The notes: a model not told the origin generated them from the sequence alone. DNA of 64,000 nt from Amblyomma americanum (GCF_052857255.1 NC_135507.1:71869721-71933720); one strand, 5' to 3'. Counted from the stretch's first letter, positions 33,561-46,260 are shown. Translations and numbers: made by a program.

Positions 33561-35919
33561 TTCCCCTCTGATCTTCTGATGTCGCGAAATAAAAGCGGAC
33601 GAACGGTTATAGCGCGCAGGAAAGATGGGAAGCAGTAGGGAGAGGGCACATAGAAACGGTGTTCCTTTTTGTTGTTGGTTTGTTCTTTACTATCGAACTT
33701 ATCAAAGCCGATAGAAGCGAAAGAAAAAGACATACAGTTTGTTCCAGCTCTTCTTTTTTTTTTTGCCGGGAGTTGTTGAAGATTTATATAATATGTGGCT
33801 TTACCCTTGAAGCCAGTGACTGACCTCGCTGTTCGGTTATGGTGGGAGCGGCGAAGAGCGGGAACGGTTTCGAAAGTGTACGGCCGCCTGCTTACCGTTC
33901 TTACTTTTTACCATTATTTAAACCAACACTACGGTAGTCTCCGGGGACAGTGAGGAAATTTTTACCGGTGAAAATACTTCCGGATGCTATCTTTTCTCTT
34001 TTTTTCACCTAATTTACAAGCCAGGGGTTTAGTGTCTAGGTTTTATTTATTTATTTGTTTAGCCTTCCTGTGGTTCTTACCTTAAAAAACAGGAACAGGA
34101 AGGACTCAAGTCAAAGTTATATTCGGGGAATCTTCTTGCAGTGAAGTGAGGAAGTTTTTGAAAACCGGCCCTTACTGACGTCCTGTACTGATGGTACCCA
34201 GAATACCAAATGAACACAAAATGAAATAGAACGTAAAAATACTACCCTAGGCGTGTTTAAAACATTACTGCAGCGTCCAATAACGTCGGTTGACGACCGT
34301 AGGCTTCTCCTTCAAACACGGCGACAATAAAGGAGGGAAGCTTGTTCTGTGTTTAATAAAGGGGCGCACATTGTTGACCTGTCCCCAGCTTTGGTTTCGT
34401 AATGAAGCCAGTCGTTTCGCACACAACGAATACTTTTTTATAACGGAACCTGAAGTTCCATTGGATGCTTTTCCTTCTAACTGTAATCTGAGCAGTGAAG
34501 CCCACAGACAGAGGCACTAATATGTATAACATCGGTGTGATCGCGCTTCGGTATCATTGTATGTGATCACAGTTGCTTTCTTTCAATTGGTTTATGCTAT
34601 GTGCTGACAACGTTAAACTTAGTCATGGAGTTGCGAGATCAAAACTACGTGACGGCCTCCTGCAGGACAGCTTCGTGAAAAGCTTGTGTGCAAGCGGTGA
34701 AGGCAACTAACCAAAAGAGGCAATGATCACTCGCACAATACGCACACGTCTTCAGCGCTTGACGTAGAGTAAGGAAGGAGCGGTCCCGCGTAGGTCACGG
34801 AGATTCCACTGCGCATGCGCAGCATGCTTTTGGTAATATGCTATAGTTAAACGCCTTGTTTGTTACGGTATGTGGTTCGACTTACCATGTCGTTTGAGAA
34901 TTGGCTTCCATGCGGAGATATCCAGGTTGTCGAGCTTGAACGGACATATTTGCAAGTAAATACAGCACACGTGCTAGCGTGTCAGACTACACGAGAAGGT
35001 TTTCTGATTCAGGGAAACACCCAGCCGATTGAGCGTCTTCACTATGTGTGTGTGTGGGGGGGGGGGGGGGGGGATATGTCCGATATAACATCACACATCG
35101 TAACGTTGTAAAAAAACGTCAGCTACAAAATCACGTTGCATACTCCCCCATGCTCGCCTCAAATATACTCGCTAGCTGTTCAGGAACGGTTACCTTGATA
35201 GGTGCACTGTGAATTGAGGAAACTATTTTGGAAAGTTTTGTTTCCATCTGTTCCTATGTGACTCGCCTACGCCCGTTACCCCTGCCTGGGAGAAGCTTCG
35301 GTACACACATATTAAGGCGTTTTAAATATTTATCGGCTTTGAATTACGTTCACCACTTTCACATTCTTTTCAGAGGTGCACTTGACGCGGTAACGAAAGG
35401 ACGATCTCATAGATTCACACCAAGATCTGAAAACTGATTTGAAAACTTTTCCTTGCATACATTTTTACACCCACCGGTCACAGCACCACCATCGAACGTT
35501 GCTTAGGTCACAGATTGGTGTTGATCTGTGCAACTACGCTAGTACATCTAAGCAGTGCTGATACTGTCAAAAACTGAGGTACTCTTTAGAGTGAGATGAG
35601 CTCTATGAATCCGACAGACTGTGTGAAGAAATATTGTGACGACGAAACAATCTGAAGGCTTTGGAGCATGACATGCTGCGAGTTGAGGGGGGAACACACC
35701 CACTTCAGAAAACAGGGGGAACTTGGCGCTCTTAGGATGTCATTATGTCGCCTAAATTAGCGCGAGCTGCATTTTGCAGGGGATCACAATAGCCCTGCGA
35801 CACAGGGATAGCTGTCGGCTAGGCATTGATCAAGTCTGGACAAATGATCGGTGTGACGTGCGGAGTGCATTCAGGCCTAATGACTATCTAACGCCGCTAG
35901 CGCGTTGGAGGGCCTCGGC

Positions 35920-36060
35920 GTGGAGCATTTGTTTATTTATTTATTTACTTATTTATTGATACTGCAGGTCAAAAACTTACCCTCGCATGAGGAGCAATAT
36001 AGTACAATATAGCAATATAGTACTATATATAGTACTAGTTATAGCAATATAGTACATATA
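35920..36060 (+). repeat. (TTTA)n and (AGTATATAG) AT-rich repeats
   Basis: TTTATTTATTTATTTACTTA at 35932-35957 followed by GATACTGCAGGTC and then AGCAATATAGTACAATATAG units to about 36060. This may be the edge of an interspersed repeat running to about 36780, which has no recognised protein. Confidence 0.55.
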
Positions 36061-36865
36061 TGTCATGACAATGCAAAATAACGATAAAAACTCAAGAACA
36101 GGATGCAGTCTGCAGCAGTGCTACTCAACAAGTAATTTCTTGCACTAACACTAACAATACAAAACAGAAGAAGAATAGCGCATATGAAATTAAAAAATGT
36201 GGGTAAATTGCTTTGCCAATAAACACAAAGTTGAAAAAAATCACTCAACAATGAAAGAATTTGAAATACATACATAAAAGTCTGCTGCAAACACTGCTTA
36301 TGTTTGACTTAGTTTATAAGAGAAAAATTTTCTAACTCTTCTGAAAAGCTCTTTACTGTAATACCTCTACAGGAATGTAATTCCATTCGTGTACAGTAGG
36401 TACATTCGTTTATGTAGGCGGTATGCTGTGGATTGCGGCAAAGACAGCGTCTATTTGTGTCATGACACAGTCTGTGTTGTTCTTTTACTCTCAACATACG
36501 ATGTGGGAGGTGCAGGCAATGACTCTGGCTATGATTTACAGGGCTTCGCTGCTCATGGCTTTTGTGCACTTTCTGACAGGCATATTTTCAAGCACAAGCC
36601 ATCCGTTTGTGTGATAATCTTCAGTCGCGCCGAGCAGTGTAATTCGGGTTTCTGCCACTAGTGACGACAAGCCGTTCCATACTGCGCTGGAGCAAAGAAA
36701 TGAAATTTCGTTAGGCCTGAACACTAAACATGTATCCAGAATAGCCAGAATAGCAGCACTAAAGCACTCGTGGGTCATCTTCTATGGCGGCTTCATTTGT
36801 TAGCTGTAAATAATCGCATTTATTTATACGTTGCCTTAATCCATCAATTTGAAAAACCGTAGCCA

Positions 36866-36928
36866 GTAGCCTAAAGCGGTTTGAGCAACCGCCTTGGGTG
36901 CGGCGTTCGATCCCCAGTGCCGCTGGTT
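36866..36928 (+). mobile_element. tRNA-like SINE head fragment
   Basis: GCCTAAAGCGGTTTGAGCAA followed by GGTGCGGCGTTCGATCCCCA and GTGCCGCTGG. The B box and the bases after it match the element at 1436. Only the head is present. Confidence 0.45.
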
Positions 36929-37249
36929 TAACACCAGTTTTCAAAACACAAGCTCCTCCCTGGCAGAGTGCTCATCTTTTCTGGGATTAAATGCCCGGGA
37001 AAGTAAGAATCGGGCGTGAATTTGTGTACACCAAACGCATGTTTGGTATATGGCAGTCTTTAGCCAAGGTGCCCTGGTGTCATTAAGGAAACAAATCAAT
37101 TTTATTATTACCAAGAAACAGGGACTCGCCACCAATTTGTACACCAAAGGAAGCGTAAAGCAACGGCAGAACAGCCGTATTCAGTGAAGATGCCTCAGCG
37201 TATACCTCGAAGATGTGTCCCACTTTCCCACTCATATCACGCCACAAAC

Positions 37250-39600
37250 TCGCGCGATTGCTTTGCTGGCTAATTCGCGACAAACGACACGCCGACCAGT
37301 CATCAAACGAGAGGAAAAATATCTGCGATACAAGCCGCTCAAAAGATTCCCGGCCACTCATTGTGTTCCATCTCGGCTATCCAGACCCGTCCCTTCCGCC
37401 GGATCCGTTCGGGCACGGATCGCCGGCCGCGCAGCGTCAGCGCATCAGTCCCGCGGTCACCTCGGGCTCAGCACCTATAGGGGCCGGCAAGGCAGCACCG
37501 CCAACGGAGCTTCCCCATCTTTGTCGCGCGGATGGGTCCCCAGGGGGAAGGGCCGGCGTCGGCACAGCCAGTGCCCACGCTCGCGCCGATAGCCACGCTT
37601 GGACGGTTCGCGGTCAGAAGCTCGCTGCGCGCTCCGTGACCCGCATGGTCGACAGCCGTCTTGGAGGCAGTCAGCCGCGCGGAACGGCTGCGCTTCTCCC
37701 GGGGCATCTTCTCCGCACGCGAGGAGATTGGGGAGAAAACAGGAAGAAAGGGGAAACGAGCAGGGGGAAGCAGACTCCTCTCTTCCCTCGCCCCTTTCGG
37801 GTTCCTCCTCCTTAGACTCGAACCGCTAGCCCAGCCATTTCCCCGGGATTCCTTTTCTTGGCGTATTTTGATTTCACCGCGTTATCTCCTCGATCACACT
37901 TCCCCACTCCCCAATCCTTAGCCTTCCCTCTGCTTCCTTCTCCACCGCGCCGGTTAAGGTGGCCCACGCGCGGAAAGTCAGCGAAAAGAACGATGTTTCT
38001 TCGCTCCTTTCGTCATCCAGCGGTTCCTTTTTACTTTTCTTTGCGTCGCAATAAAATAACGAAGTGCTTGTCTTTCGTTACGTTCTCCATGTCTCTTTTC
38101 CGATAACCCCTTTTACGGATCCCCTCGATCGCACCGCTAAACCGCGCACGGGACAGGCACGGAAGCATCGAACGATTCCCCTTTTCTTCCCCCCTCCCCA
38201 TTTCCTTTCTCCGAAATATCCTAACTCGGAACGGCTCCACCCTTGTGCAATCTAACATAACCTGCATTCCACCTCCTTCCTTGTTCGCCGCGCCCTTCTT
38301 CCCTTAGCGGGCACGTCCCTCCCTTTTTTCCCGCTGCCCCCATTCCCGCAGCTGCGCTCCCGGAGGTGACCTCCGCGTGCACCGGAGGGGGAGTCACTTA
38401 CAAGCCACCCGGCGGATCCTCCTCGAGCAGCTCCGTCCCTGAGCTCCCCATCAATGAAAACAGCCCAGCGGGCAAGCATAACGGAAAGGAGCGGCGGGGG
38501 AGGAAAAAAGGGGGAAAAAGGCGGATCCACACGGCGGCGAGGCTGGAGGCTTCGACCTCTTCCCCTCCTTTTCTTCGTCGTCGACGACGACGAAGAAGAC
38601 GGCCGCACGAGCGCTTCGGTGCGCAGCCGGCACCCACAGCGGCCGCATCTGCGCTTCCAGTCGATGTGCGCTTCGCTTCGCCGGCGAAAAAAAGGGGACA
38701 GGAAGGGAAAAGGGGGGAAGCGTGGACGCGGGAAGAAGGAAGGACGGTCACCGCTGCTGCCGGAGGATCGCTGAGCTGTGCCAGTGTTGCAGCCCGCTCG
38801 TCCGCCGCCTTCTACGCCCAGCTGCGTTCCTTACCTTTTTATCTTGGCTCGTACATCCGTTCTGGCAACGGTTTCTGTACGGTTCGGTTTTGTTGTTCCC
38901 TGCGCCGCCGACGACGCCGCGGCGCTCTAACCGACCGCCAGCGGCGGTAGCAGCCGCCTCCCCTGCTTCTTCTTCTGCTGCTGCGTTGCAATGCTCCGTA
39001 TACACCGCAGCCTCAAACTGTGTGGGCGCACGCGAACTCCGCCCACCACCTCCGCCGTTCGAAATCCTCCTTCTCTTTCCCGACGTTTTCTTCCCTCCTC
39101 CGCCGCGGGCCGTCCTCATCTTCGCATCCTTGGCCAGGCGCAGTCTCATTTTCTGCAGCTCATCACGTTCCCGCCAAAGCCCCCGAATCACGGTAATTTG
39201 GACGCTTATACCAAAAGGGGGGCACGACGACTTTGGCGCCCGCCTCCCCTCTCTCCCCTTTCGATCCTCCCCTTTTCCCTTTTTTGGCTCCTTCGTTCGC
39301 CCCCTCTTCTTTCCGCTGAGCGTTTTCGCGCTAATGTCGATTGAGCGGCTCACTGGGCTCGTTCCTTGTTTGTTCGCGGGTCTTTCGGGGAGACTGCACA
39401 GTTTCGAGGCGGTTACTTGCGAAATTCGCTCGCACGGGCTACGCCGAACGCTCCGGCCAAGCGAGGGAACTGCGCCCGCAGAAAGGAACACCCAGTCGTG
39501 CTCAGCTTGTATGTGACGAGCAAAGTGAGAGCATGTACAAAACATCAGGGACAAGTCATTCCCTAAAATGGATGGATATTTCGGTATCTTTCGCAAGGGA
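37250..39600 (-). promoter_or_regulatory. CpG-rich block, likely SYK promoter and 5' UTR region
   Basis: About 2.3 kb of GC- and CpG-rich sequence in otherwise AT-leaning DNA. It surrounds the proposed first coding exon at 38451-38402. It contains long open frames on both strands (for example 37213-37815 plus and 39764-38748 minus), but they are low-complexity Pro/Arg/Ser/Ala runs with no domain I recognise, typical of frames kept open by high GC. I found no clear TATA box placed for a minus-strand start, so a TATA-less CpG promoter is the simplest reading. The assignment to SYK depends on the first-exon proposal. Confidence 0.45.
38402..38451 (-). CDS. SYK: Proposed first coding exon of SYK-like kinase gene (residues 1-16 plus 2 nt)
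   Basis: This short minus-strand exon would encode MGSSGTELLEEDPPGG and end with two bases of a Leu codon. It is followed by a strong donor (GGCTT then GTAAGTG). The next certain exon, at 22081, needs exactly two incoming bases, so the phase fits. The ATG is the first in this frame after a stop near 38752. It has G at +4 but T at -3, so the start context is only moderate. An upstream out-of-frame ATG at 38479-38477 would overlap it. Human SYK begins MASSG, a weak resemblance. The exon lies inside a CpG-rich block, as expected for a first exon. The link across a 16.3 kb intron is inferred from phase, donor strength and setting, not from domain homology. A different first exon is possible. Confidence 0.5.
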
Positions 39601-39764
39601 GAGCCGTCTCCGCATGCGTTACTGGTGGCTGGTTGTGACGCTGTGCATAGCGGTTTAAGGCAACGGTATACAAAAACCCTCCTGATGTGCAGCACACGCG
39701 CGCACACATGGCGACAGACGCAAACGCTACCACGCGTTTTCTGACTCCCAGACAATAGAGACAT

Positions 39765-39924
39765 TTAGAATAGGGTGACCCTATTGGTTAGGGGCATAAG
39801 GGAATAGCAGGGCGCCAGTGCGCAGGCACAGGACAAAAACGCCCCTTCAGTTATTGTCCTCCACATGCGCACTGGCGCTCCGCTATTTCCATATGCCCCT
39901 AACCGATAAGGTCACCCTGTTCTA
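39765..39924. mobile_element. Short MITE with ~70 bp inverted arms
   Basis: The left arm starts TTAGAATAGGGTGACCCTAT then TGGTTAGGGGCAT. The right arm is its inverse, ending ATGCCCCTAACCGATAAGGT then CACCCTGTTCTAA. The arms continue through GCGCCAGTGCGCA and AGGACAA and almost meet in the middle. The element can fold into one long hairpin. Confidence 0.8.
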
Positions 39925-41027
39925 AAACTCCATATTAGCGCTTTGTGCATCAAGCGCACGGTGCACTGTCTGGCGCTGTGAAGCACAGGCGATCTTTCCT
40001 CTGATGCTGGCGAATACAGCAAGAGATTTCAACGACTGTATAACAAAGCACAACACCGTCTGTTTGGCTTCCTGAACCGCGTTTAAGGAATGTTCAACTT
40101 GGCGACTCAGCGTGAAGGTGAGAAGACACTCTGAATACTGCAGCCCACGTTTGTAACATTACGGTGCTTGCAAGCACGCATTTGCCTTAAGATATAAGGA
40201 CAAACTATATATGTTGAAAATACCGTTCCTACTTAGGAAAAAAGCTGAAATAATATGCCTTTTCTCAAACGATGAGTAGCTCCGTGAAGAAAATTATCTT
40301 GAGTGATTTGCGCCAGCAGCTGTCACCACGTTGGCGAACCATATTTGAATTGCTATGTTTACAAGTCAACGATAACGCATGCGTTACTACTTTCGTTGTG
40401 ATCAGGCCGATACAAAAAAAAAAAACTTTGCCGGAGACACTTATGACTGCTTACGTGTCAGAATGAAAGCATTATATGTAGAACCTCACAAGGTAGATCA
40501 GCACATTTGTGTCCTGCATGCTCCCGATGCTGCCGTGTCCAGTGACTGCGAACCGAGAGCATGGGCCATTTACATATCTTCACTGCATTGTGTCGCCACC
40601 TGGTGTCCTAGTGCGTAGCATACTGAGCATGTTAACGTAGAATGATGATGCAGGCACTGCCAAGGGTCGGAGAGTAGAGAGCGAAAATCTTGATCCCTAT
40701 ATCCAAGCAGTGGATGGTGGTAATGCACTGGTCGAAATCAAATGACTTTGAAAAAAGGATTGAACGTGAACTCGGCGCAGAAATAGCAGAACTTTAAAGA
40801 TCCAAAAAGATTTTCAGCGAACAGTTTGAAAGCACCAAAAACGAACGCAGCAAGCTGATCAAACAAAATTCAGCTCTCAAGTAGGAAATTAAAAAAAAAA
40901 CTTCTGAATAAGCGCAAAGGCTTGAAAAATCAACCACGACCAACGATTGAACGCGTCAGAACAATATTTTGGGATGAGCAACATTGAGATCAAAGGAGTA
41001 CCTCACTTCAAAGATGAAAGCCTTCTA

Positions 41028-41835
41028 AATCATCATCATCAGCCTGACTACGTTCTCTGCAGGGGAAAGGCCTCTGTGATGTCCCTCCAATTAGCCCCGT
41101 TCTCGGCCAGCTGCGGCCACCCTATGCCTGCAAACTTATTAATCTCATCCGCCCACCTAACGTTCTGCCGTCCCCTGCTACGCTTGCCTTCTCTTGGAAC
41201 CACTCCGTTACCCTTAAAGGACCATCCGTTATCTTGCCTTCGCATTACATGCCCTGCCCAAGCCCATTTCTTCCTCTTGATTTCGACTAGGATGTCATTA
41301 ACCCACGTTTTTTCCCTCACCCACTCACCCATTCTTCCAGTGGCTTAACGTTGCACCTATCATTTCTCTTTCCATAGCTCGCTGTGTAGTCCTTAACTTA
41401 AGCTGAACCCTTTTCGTTAGCCTCCAAGTTTCTGCCCCGTAGGCGAGTACCGGTAAGATAGAGCTGTTGTACGCTTTTCTCTTGAGGAATATTGGTAAAC
41501 TGCCATTCATGATCTGAGAGAACCTGCCGTATGCGTTCCACCCCATTCTTATCCTTCTAGTTATTTCCCTCTCATGATCCGGATCAGCTGTCACTACCTG
41601 CCCTAAGTAGACGTATCCCTTACCAGTTCCAGCACATCGCTACCAAATGTGAACTGCTGTCCCCTTGCGAGACTGTTGAACATTAATCATGCTCACTGAA
41701 CATTGATGATGCTTTGCAGCTTATCTCTCGAGTTACATAACAAGGCGAATCGAAGGTTAATAATTTATTCCGCATTAACTCTTATCCCCAACTGTTCCCA
41801 ATCGTGGCCTCGGGGCACCTCCTGTAATCAGATCT
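41028..41835 (-). mobile_element. Second copy of the same LINE, C-terminal and 3' end, rearranged
   Basis: On the minus strand two overlapping frames (41594-41325 and 41332-41048) together encode the LINE C-terminal region: HEREITRRIRMGWNAYGRFS, KRKAYNSSILPVLAYGAETW, then TWVNDILVEIKRKKWAWAGH. A single frameshift lies near 41330. The 3' end is a CATCATCATCAGCCTGAC tail on the plus strand. Around 41765-41800 a fragment matching the reverse-transcriptase stretch EQ..IRVN is joined directly to the C-terminal part with the RFADDIAL block missing, so the copy carries an internal deletion. Confidence 0.82.
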
Positions 41836-42702
41836 TCTAAATACTCGTCATGAAATTGGCGAGTGTGCCTATTGTTGATACTGACGTGAAAGTGTGTCAT
41901 CGAGTTTCCTGTGGAAACGAGGAAGCTATCCGTAACATTGCTGTGCAATTAAAAATCTGCAATAAACGGGACGCAGTGCTTCAGACGGCTAAGAAAACAA
42001 CAATGTGTACGCCCATTCTCGGCCATCAGTCTAGAACTCTGATCTTCATTAACCATTTATGCCCAGGCATGGAACGGTTGCTTTGCAAAGGCCATCGCCA
42101 GAAAGACACGAACTGGCGTTTTGTATAGCTAAGTTTCGGGAAGGTCCTAGCGGGAAAGTAGGAATGTTACTCTTTTTTACACATTCTCGACCCGCGATAG
42201 ATATGTTGAAAATATTTCCTGAATAAGCATTCCTGTCGGCGTACTGCCGTAAAAAAAAAAAGATATCTGCATCTCCCGGCGACGTGAATAGTATGGTATC
42301 GTGCGCAATCATCCTAAAGTTGTTTTCACGTGTTCTCATCTCAAAATTCACACAATATGAATCAAGCAGGACGAACTTTCTTATATGAAATAAAGTTGGA
42401 CTCAGTTATGCTGTCTGACCTGTGGTGCATGTGTAATGACCTTTATATACGCGTTTTTCTCAAACAGGTCGAGCACACTACGGGGTGAGCTTGCAGTCAT
42501 AATGAAAAATGCATTTTGCTTTGACATCGTTGCCGAATTTGCTTCCATGGAAGTCTGGCTAAAGCTAATATCACGCAACCGAGAGAGTCATCCGTGCGTG
42601 CTGGCCGTCCATCTTCAAGCTTGTCAGGTGTCCTTTTTTTGGGCTTGGAGATCAAACTGCCTCGCACACCTGCCTGGGATAAGTTGCTTTACTTAGCTAC
42701 TT

Positions 42703-43442
42703 ATATCCCTGTCAAGTGCTCAAAATAAAGTGCACTTACGAGGAGTGCGCTTAAGCCCCTCGAGTGCACTTCACGCTAAGCGGGGCTAAACGGGTAAGCA
42801 GAGCGCGCTCGTAAGTCCGGGAGTGACGGCTCAGCTGAGAACTAAAATTTTCAAAACGGCGATTTGTAAGCGTAACCTTCATAAATATGCTCGTTTAGAG
42901 GATTATAGCGCATAGAAATGAACATAACTTAATTTTCGGCCTCGAATGAAATTTGTTTTGTGGTAATAGCGGTAAAAGTCAATTTACTAGTACATAACAT
43001 AACACATAACATAACACAACATAACACATAACATAACATAACATAACATAACACCGGATAACGGCTCATTACAGCGCATTTCACAGGGATGTGTTGCTTT
43101 TCTGGTCGCTATCATAAAACGACCGTAAATAGTTAAAAATACATGTAACAGGAAATATAAGCTTGCTTGAGAATTCTGTAATATACCTATTACATTTTAC
43201 GCCCCCAAAAAATCGCTGCCTTCGAGGCAGCGTACTCAACCCTCAGAGTGTGTTCTGTAAGCGCACTATGACCTGAGTGCGCACTTCGGCGAGCTCACTT
43301 ATGTTACTCTGTTTAGCTCTGCTAGGGTGTAAGTTTAGAAGGTGACACTCTTCGTATTCATTTTTGCTCACAGCGCAAATTTAAACTCGCCCAAATATCT
43401 GCTTTGTTTCGCGCTTTGTTTTGCGCGCTTGACAGGGATATT
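42703..43442. mobile_element. Non-autonomous DNA element with ~35 bp inverted ends
   Basis: Left end ATATCCCTGTCAAGTGCTCA then AAATAAAGTGCACTT. The right end in reverse complement reads AATATCCCTGTCAAGCGCGC then AAAACAAAGCGCGAA. Only the ends are inverted. The interior is non-coding and has acquired an (ATAAC)n array at 42993-43053. Both flanks carry TACTTAGCTACTT-like sequence. Confidence 0.6.
42993..43053 (+). repeat. (ATAAC)n array
   Basis: ACATAACATAAC/ACACATAAC units inside the inverted-end element 42703-43442. Confidence 0.88.
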
Positions 43443-43449
43443 ACTCGCT

Positions 43450-44470
43450 GCTTGTTACTGTTGCTTGCTACTTAAGCTACTTAGATGGTTGCTTACCTAG
43501 CTACTTTAGTGACAATAACTTCACTTTAATACTTGAGGGTGATTTCAATGCCGATGCTCACGTGATGCTCTTATCGGTTATAAGATAAAGTGACCATACG
43601 ATTTCAACAAGATCAGCGACACGGTTCACGGCGCCGAGCGCCACACTTTCATAGACATGAGCGACCACTTTCACTCGTTTATCATACCGATAAACTCTTC
43701 ATAAGCCTAAATGGATTATAAGCTTATGACGGAAAAAAATATCACACTTCTGACTTCGGATAGTCATCGTTCAAGCCTCATGAACGAAAATTGGGATACT
43801 TTACAGATGATGGATATCAATTATTCACTGTTTTCTTCAAACACGTTTACGGCTACTATTTTACGAACGATCTGAGAAAATTGGCGATAAAATCTAACCA
43901 ACGGACACCAACGATTGCTTAAAGATGGTAAAAAGAAAACTATGCTGTAGTTCCTCGAGAAAAAGTCATTCAGTGATTTAAAAATATTAAGCGATATCAA
44001 ATAAAGTAACTGCCTTTATTTACAGTTCCAAATGGAATGCCTTTCAGGGCAATGCGCAAACATGGCCAACACTTGACCAACTGCTTAACTCCACACCATC
44101 CACGTCAGGTTTTAACAAACCGATCGTTGAGGGTCGACCACTACAGTTTGCCGAAATGCTCAAGAGACTTTGAGGGACTCTATAAGCAACGCGCAATGCT
44201 CTCAGCTTGAGACACAGGGTTTTTGAAAAAATAATAATACCATATTTCTGGAACCTACTCATGAGCAGAAAGTTTTAAGAATAGTAGAGCGCATAATATC
44301 GATGGCATTCAAAATGCGCCGGTAAAATATGCTATGGATAGTATACGTAGCTGCCGTGCTTAGTTACATTTATAACCTTGCCTTGTCAACAGAATCCTTC
44401 CCGAAACTGATGCAGGTATCAAAAGTCATTGTATCTGAAAATGAAGATACGAATGACATGTCTAATTCTA
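43450..44470. other. No recognised gene
   Basis: AT-rich DNA with short frames only; nothing recognised. Confidence 0.5.
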
Positions 44471-44473
44471 GAG

Positions 44474-44475
<2 letters not shown>

Positions 44476-44550
<75 letters not shown>
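44476..44550 (+). repeat. (AT)n microsatellite
   Basis: About 37 uninterrupted AT units. Confidence 0.95.
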
Positions 44551-44554
<4 letters not shown>

Positions 44555-45067
44555 CAGCCAATTGTTTGCCGAAAGCTGGGAAAAATTATCTTCTACGACT
44601 TCACCCGTATTCAGCACCAAACTAAATTCACTGTCTTCGCCTCAATGCTGCTTTTCGCAAAGGACATTCACCCAAACAGCCTTATTAGCACAAAAAATAA
44701 GTAATTCTTGAAGCCCTAGACAATAACGAAGTATGCATGCATTGCAATCTTCACGGATTTTTCAAAGATCTTCAATAGCCTGGATCAGAAGCTTGAACTG
44801 TTTGGCGTACGTGGCAATCTGCTCCAGCACATTTTGCAACCTGAAGAAACAGGAAAATAGCGTCGCGATGTACATAAAGATGACCAGAAGACCATTTGCC
44901 ATTATTCAGTGCATCTGCACGTTGTTTAATAATAATAGCCTTTATTTCCATCAACATGATTACGCATAGTTTAGCGACAAGTTAGGAAAGGACGAAAGAA
45001 TTTCTTTCAATCTTCAAAACCTTCTACTTCTGTATTCTTTTCTAAAATAAAAATACATCTTTATTTA

Positions 45068-45273
45068 CCGACCGATCGACCGACTGGCCGACCTACCGAC
45101 TGACTGACTGACTGACTGACTGACTGACTGACTGACTGACTGACTGACTGACTGACTGACTGACTGACTGACTGACTGACTGACTGACTGACTGACTGAC
45201 TGACTGACTGACTGACTGACTGACTGACTGACTGACTGACTGACTGACTGACTGACTGACTGACTGACTGACT
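45068..45273 (+). repeat. (ACTG)n microsatellite
   Basis: About 44 perfect ACTG units after a short GACC/GATC lead-in. Confidence 0.95.
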
Positions 45274-45779
45274 TTAATCGGGTTTACTTCAGCGCTGCTA
45301 GGAAGAATGCACTTAATATTAACGATTGTACTAGCCAGGCGGAAAGGACGCCCAGCGATGACTGAATCTCACTGGTAGGCCATCGTTGTCGGTAATGACT
45401 ACTCGTTTGATATTTCGTAAAATTATCTATGTGTTATCACGTATTTGTTTGCTTTTGCCTTTATCTACCCAGGAACTGTTGGTTTATTCTTCAGCCTACA
45501 GTCTACTCTGAAATGAATATACAACTTTCGTGCTCTGTTGTATTCGGCGTTGTATTCAGTTATTGAAATGTATCTTATAATGTGTTTCTTATGATATATG
45601 TACTCCATCACACGTGAACATTTTTCAGTAATTTTTTGTTCAGAAAGTTGTACTCAAACATTTCTAGGGCGATACATTAAAAATAATCTTGGCAGTTGTC
45701 GACCTCTACGTCATACACCTGCATTATCCCTTTCCCGTACCCGTAGAAAATTTGGCAAACATACTTTATGCTATACACA

Positions 45780-46260
45780 ATTTTAGTGTCGATAGGGGGG
45801 TGCCGCCATGTATTTTTTTACCCGAGCGCCGCCCCCCACCGACGTCATGATAGCAAGCACGGGCTGCAAAACGAAGCAGGCTGTTATCTCACGTAGTGCC
45901 AGCCTCTCTTTTTTTTTTTCTTCCAAGCCTAGAAATTGTTTTGCGGGTCGACTTGGGCTTGTCCACGTGTGTGCTATGCCAATAGCGCCTGCAACAACCA
46001 ACCAGGAGGAGGCGACCATGCTTCGACGGAGCGGACGGTAATAATCGATGAGTGCCGTCTCCGATTTTGTCTCCGATTCCCTGTAGGGCAAAGTGGCATC
46101 GGGTGGCATGGCGAGAATTCGAAAGAAAAATCTGTTTGAACTCAAAATTGAGGTGAGCGATTTGATATCTATGGTTCCGAGGAGCTCACGACGTGTCATC
46201 CTGTTCGAAAACTTAACATTCGGGAGACAAAAGCGAGCTGCATGACCGAAAGGGATCCAC
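45780..46260. other. Unidentified open region, possible repeat
   Basis: A 138-codon minus frame (46199-45783) and a short plus frame (MARIRKKNLFELKIE followed by a GTGAGCG donor-like site, near 46108-46155) overlap here. The flank GTCGATAGGGGGGTGCCGCC at 45787 looks like a repeat border. No family is recognised. Confidence 0.2.

Larger units (their letters stand above)
22082..38401 (-). other. Proposed 16.3 kb first intron of the SYK-like gene
   Basis: If the first exon is correct, this whole stretch is intron. It holds GTCTATAGAC elements (22198-22555, 30196-30460), SINEs (24058-24230, 27278-27600, 31415-31729), a tRNA-like repeat cluster (27670-28420), an inverted repeat (25396-25492), a CACGTG cluster near 29 kb, a CA-rich minisatellite (32196-32486) and a CpG-rich block (32930-33560). 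Between these, 22560-24050, 24240-25390, 25500-27270 and 33600-37200 show no gene or strong motif that I can recognise. Confidence 0.45.

Noticed and set aside
38748..39764. 338-codon minus frame as a protein gene
   Set aside because: Low-complexity Arg/Gly/Lys product in a CpG-rich block, with competing open frames on the other strand and no domain.
44329..44704. Frames with long Tyr-Ile runs
   Set aside because: Translation of the (AT)n microsatellite.
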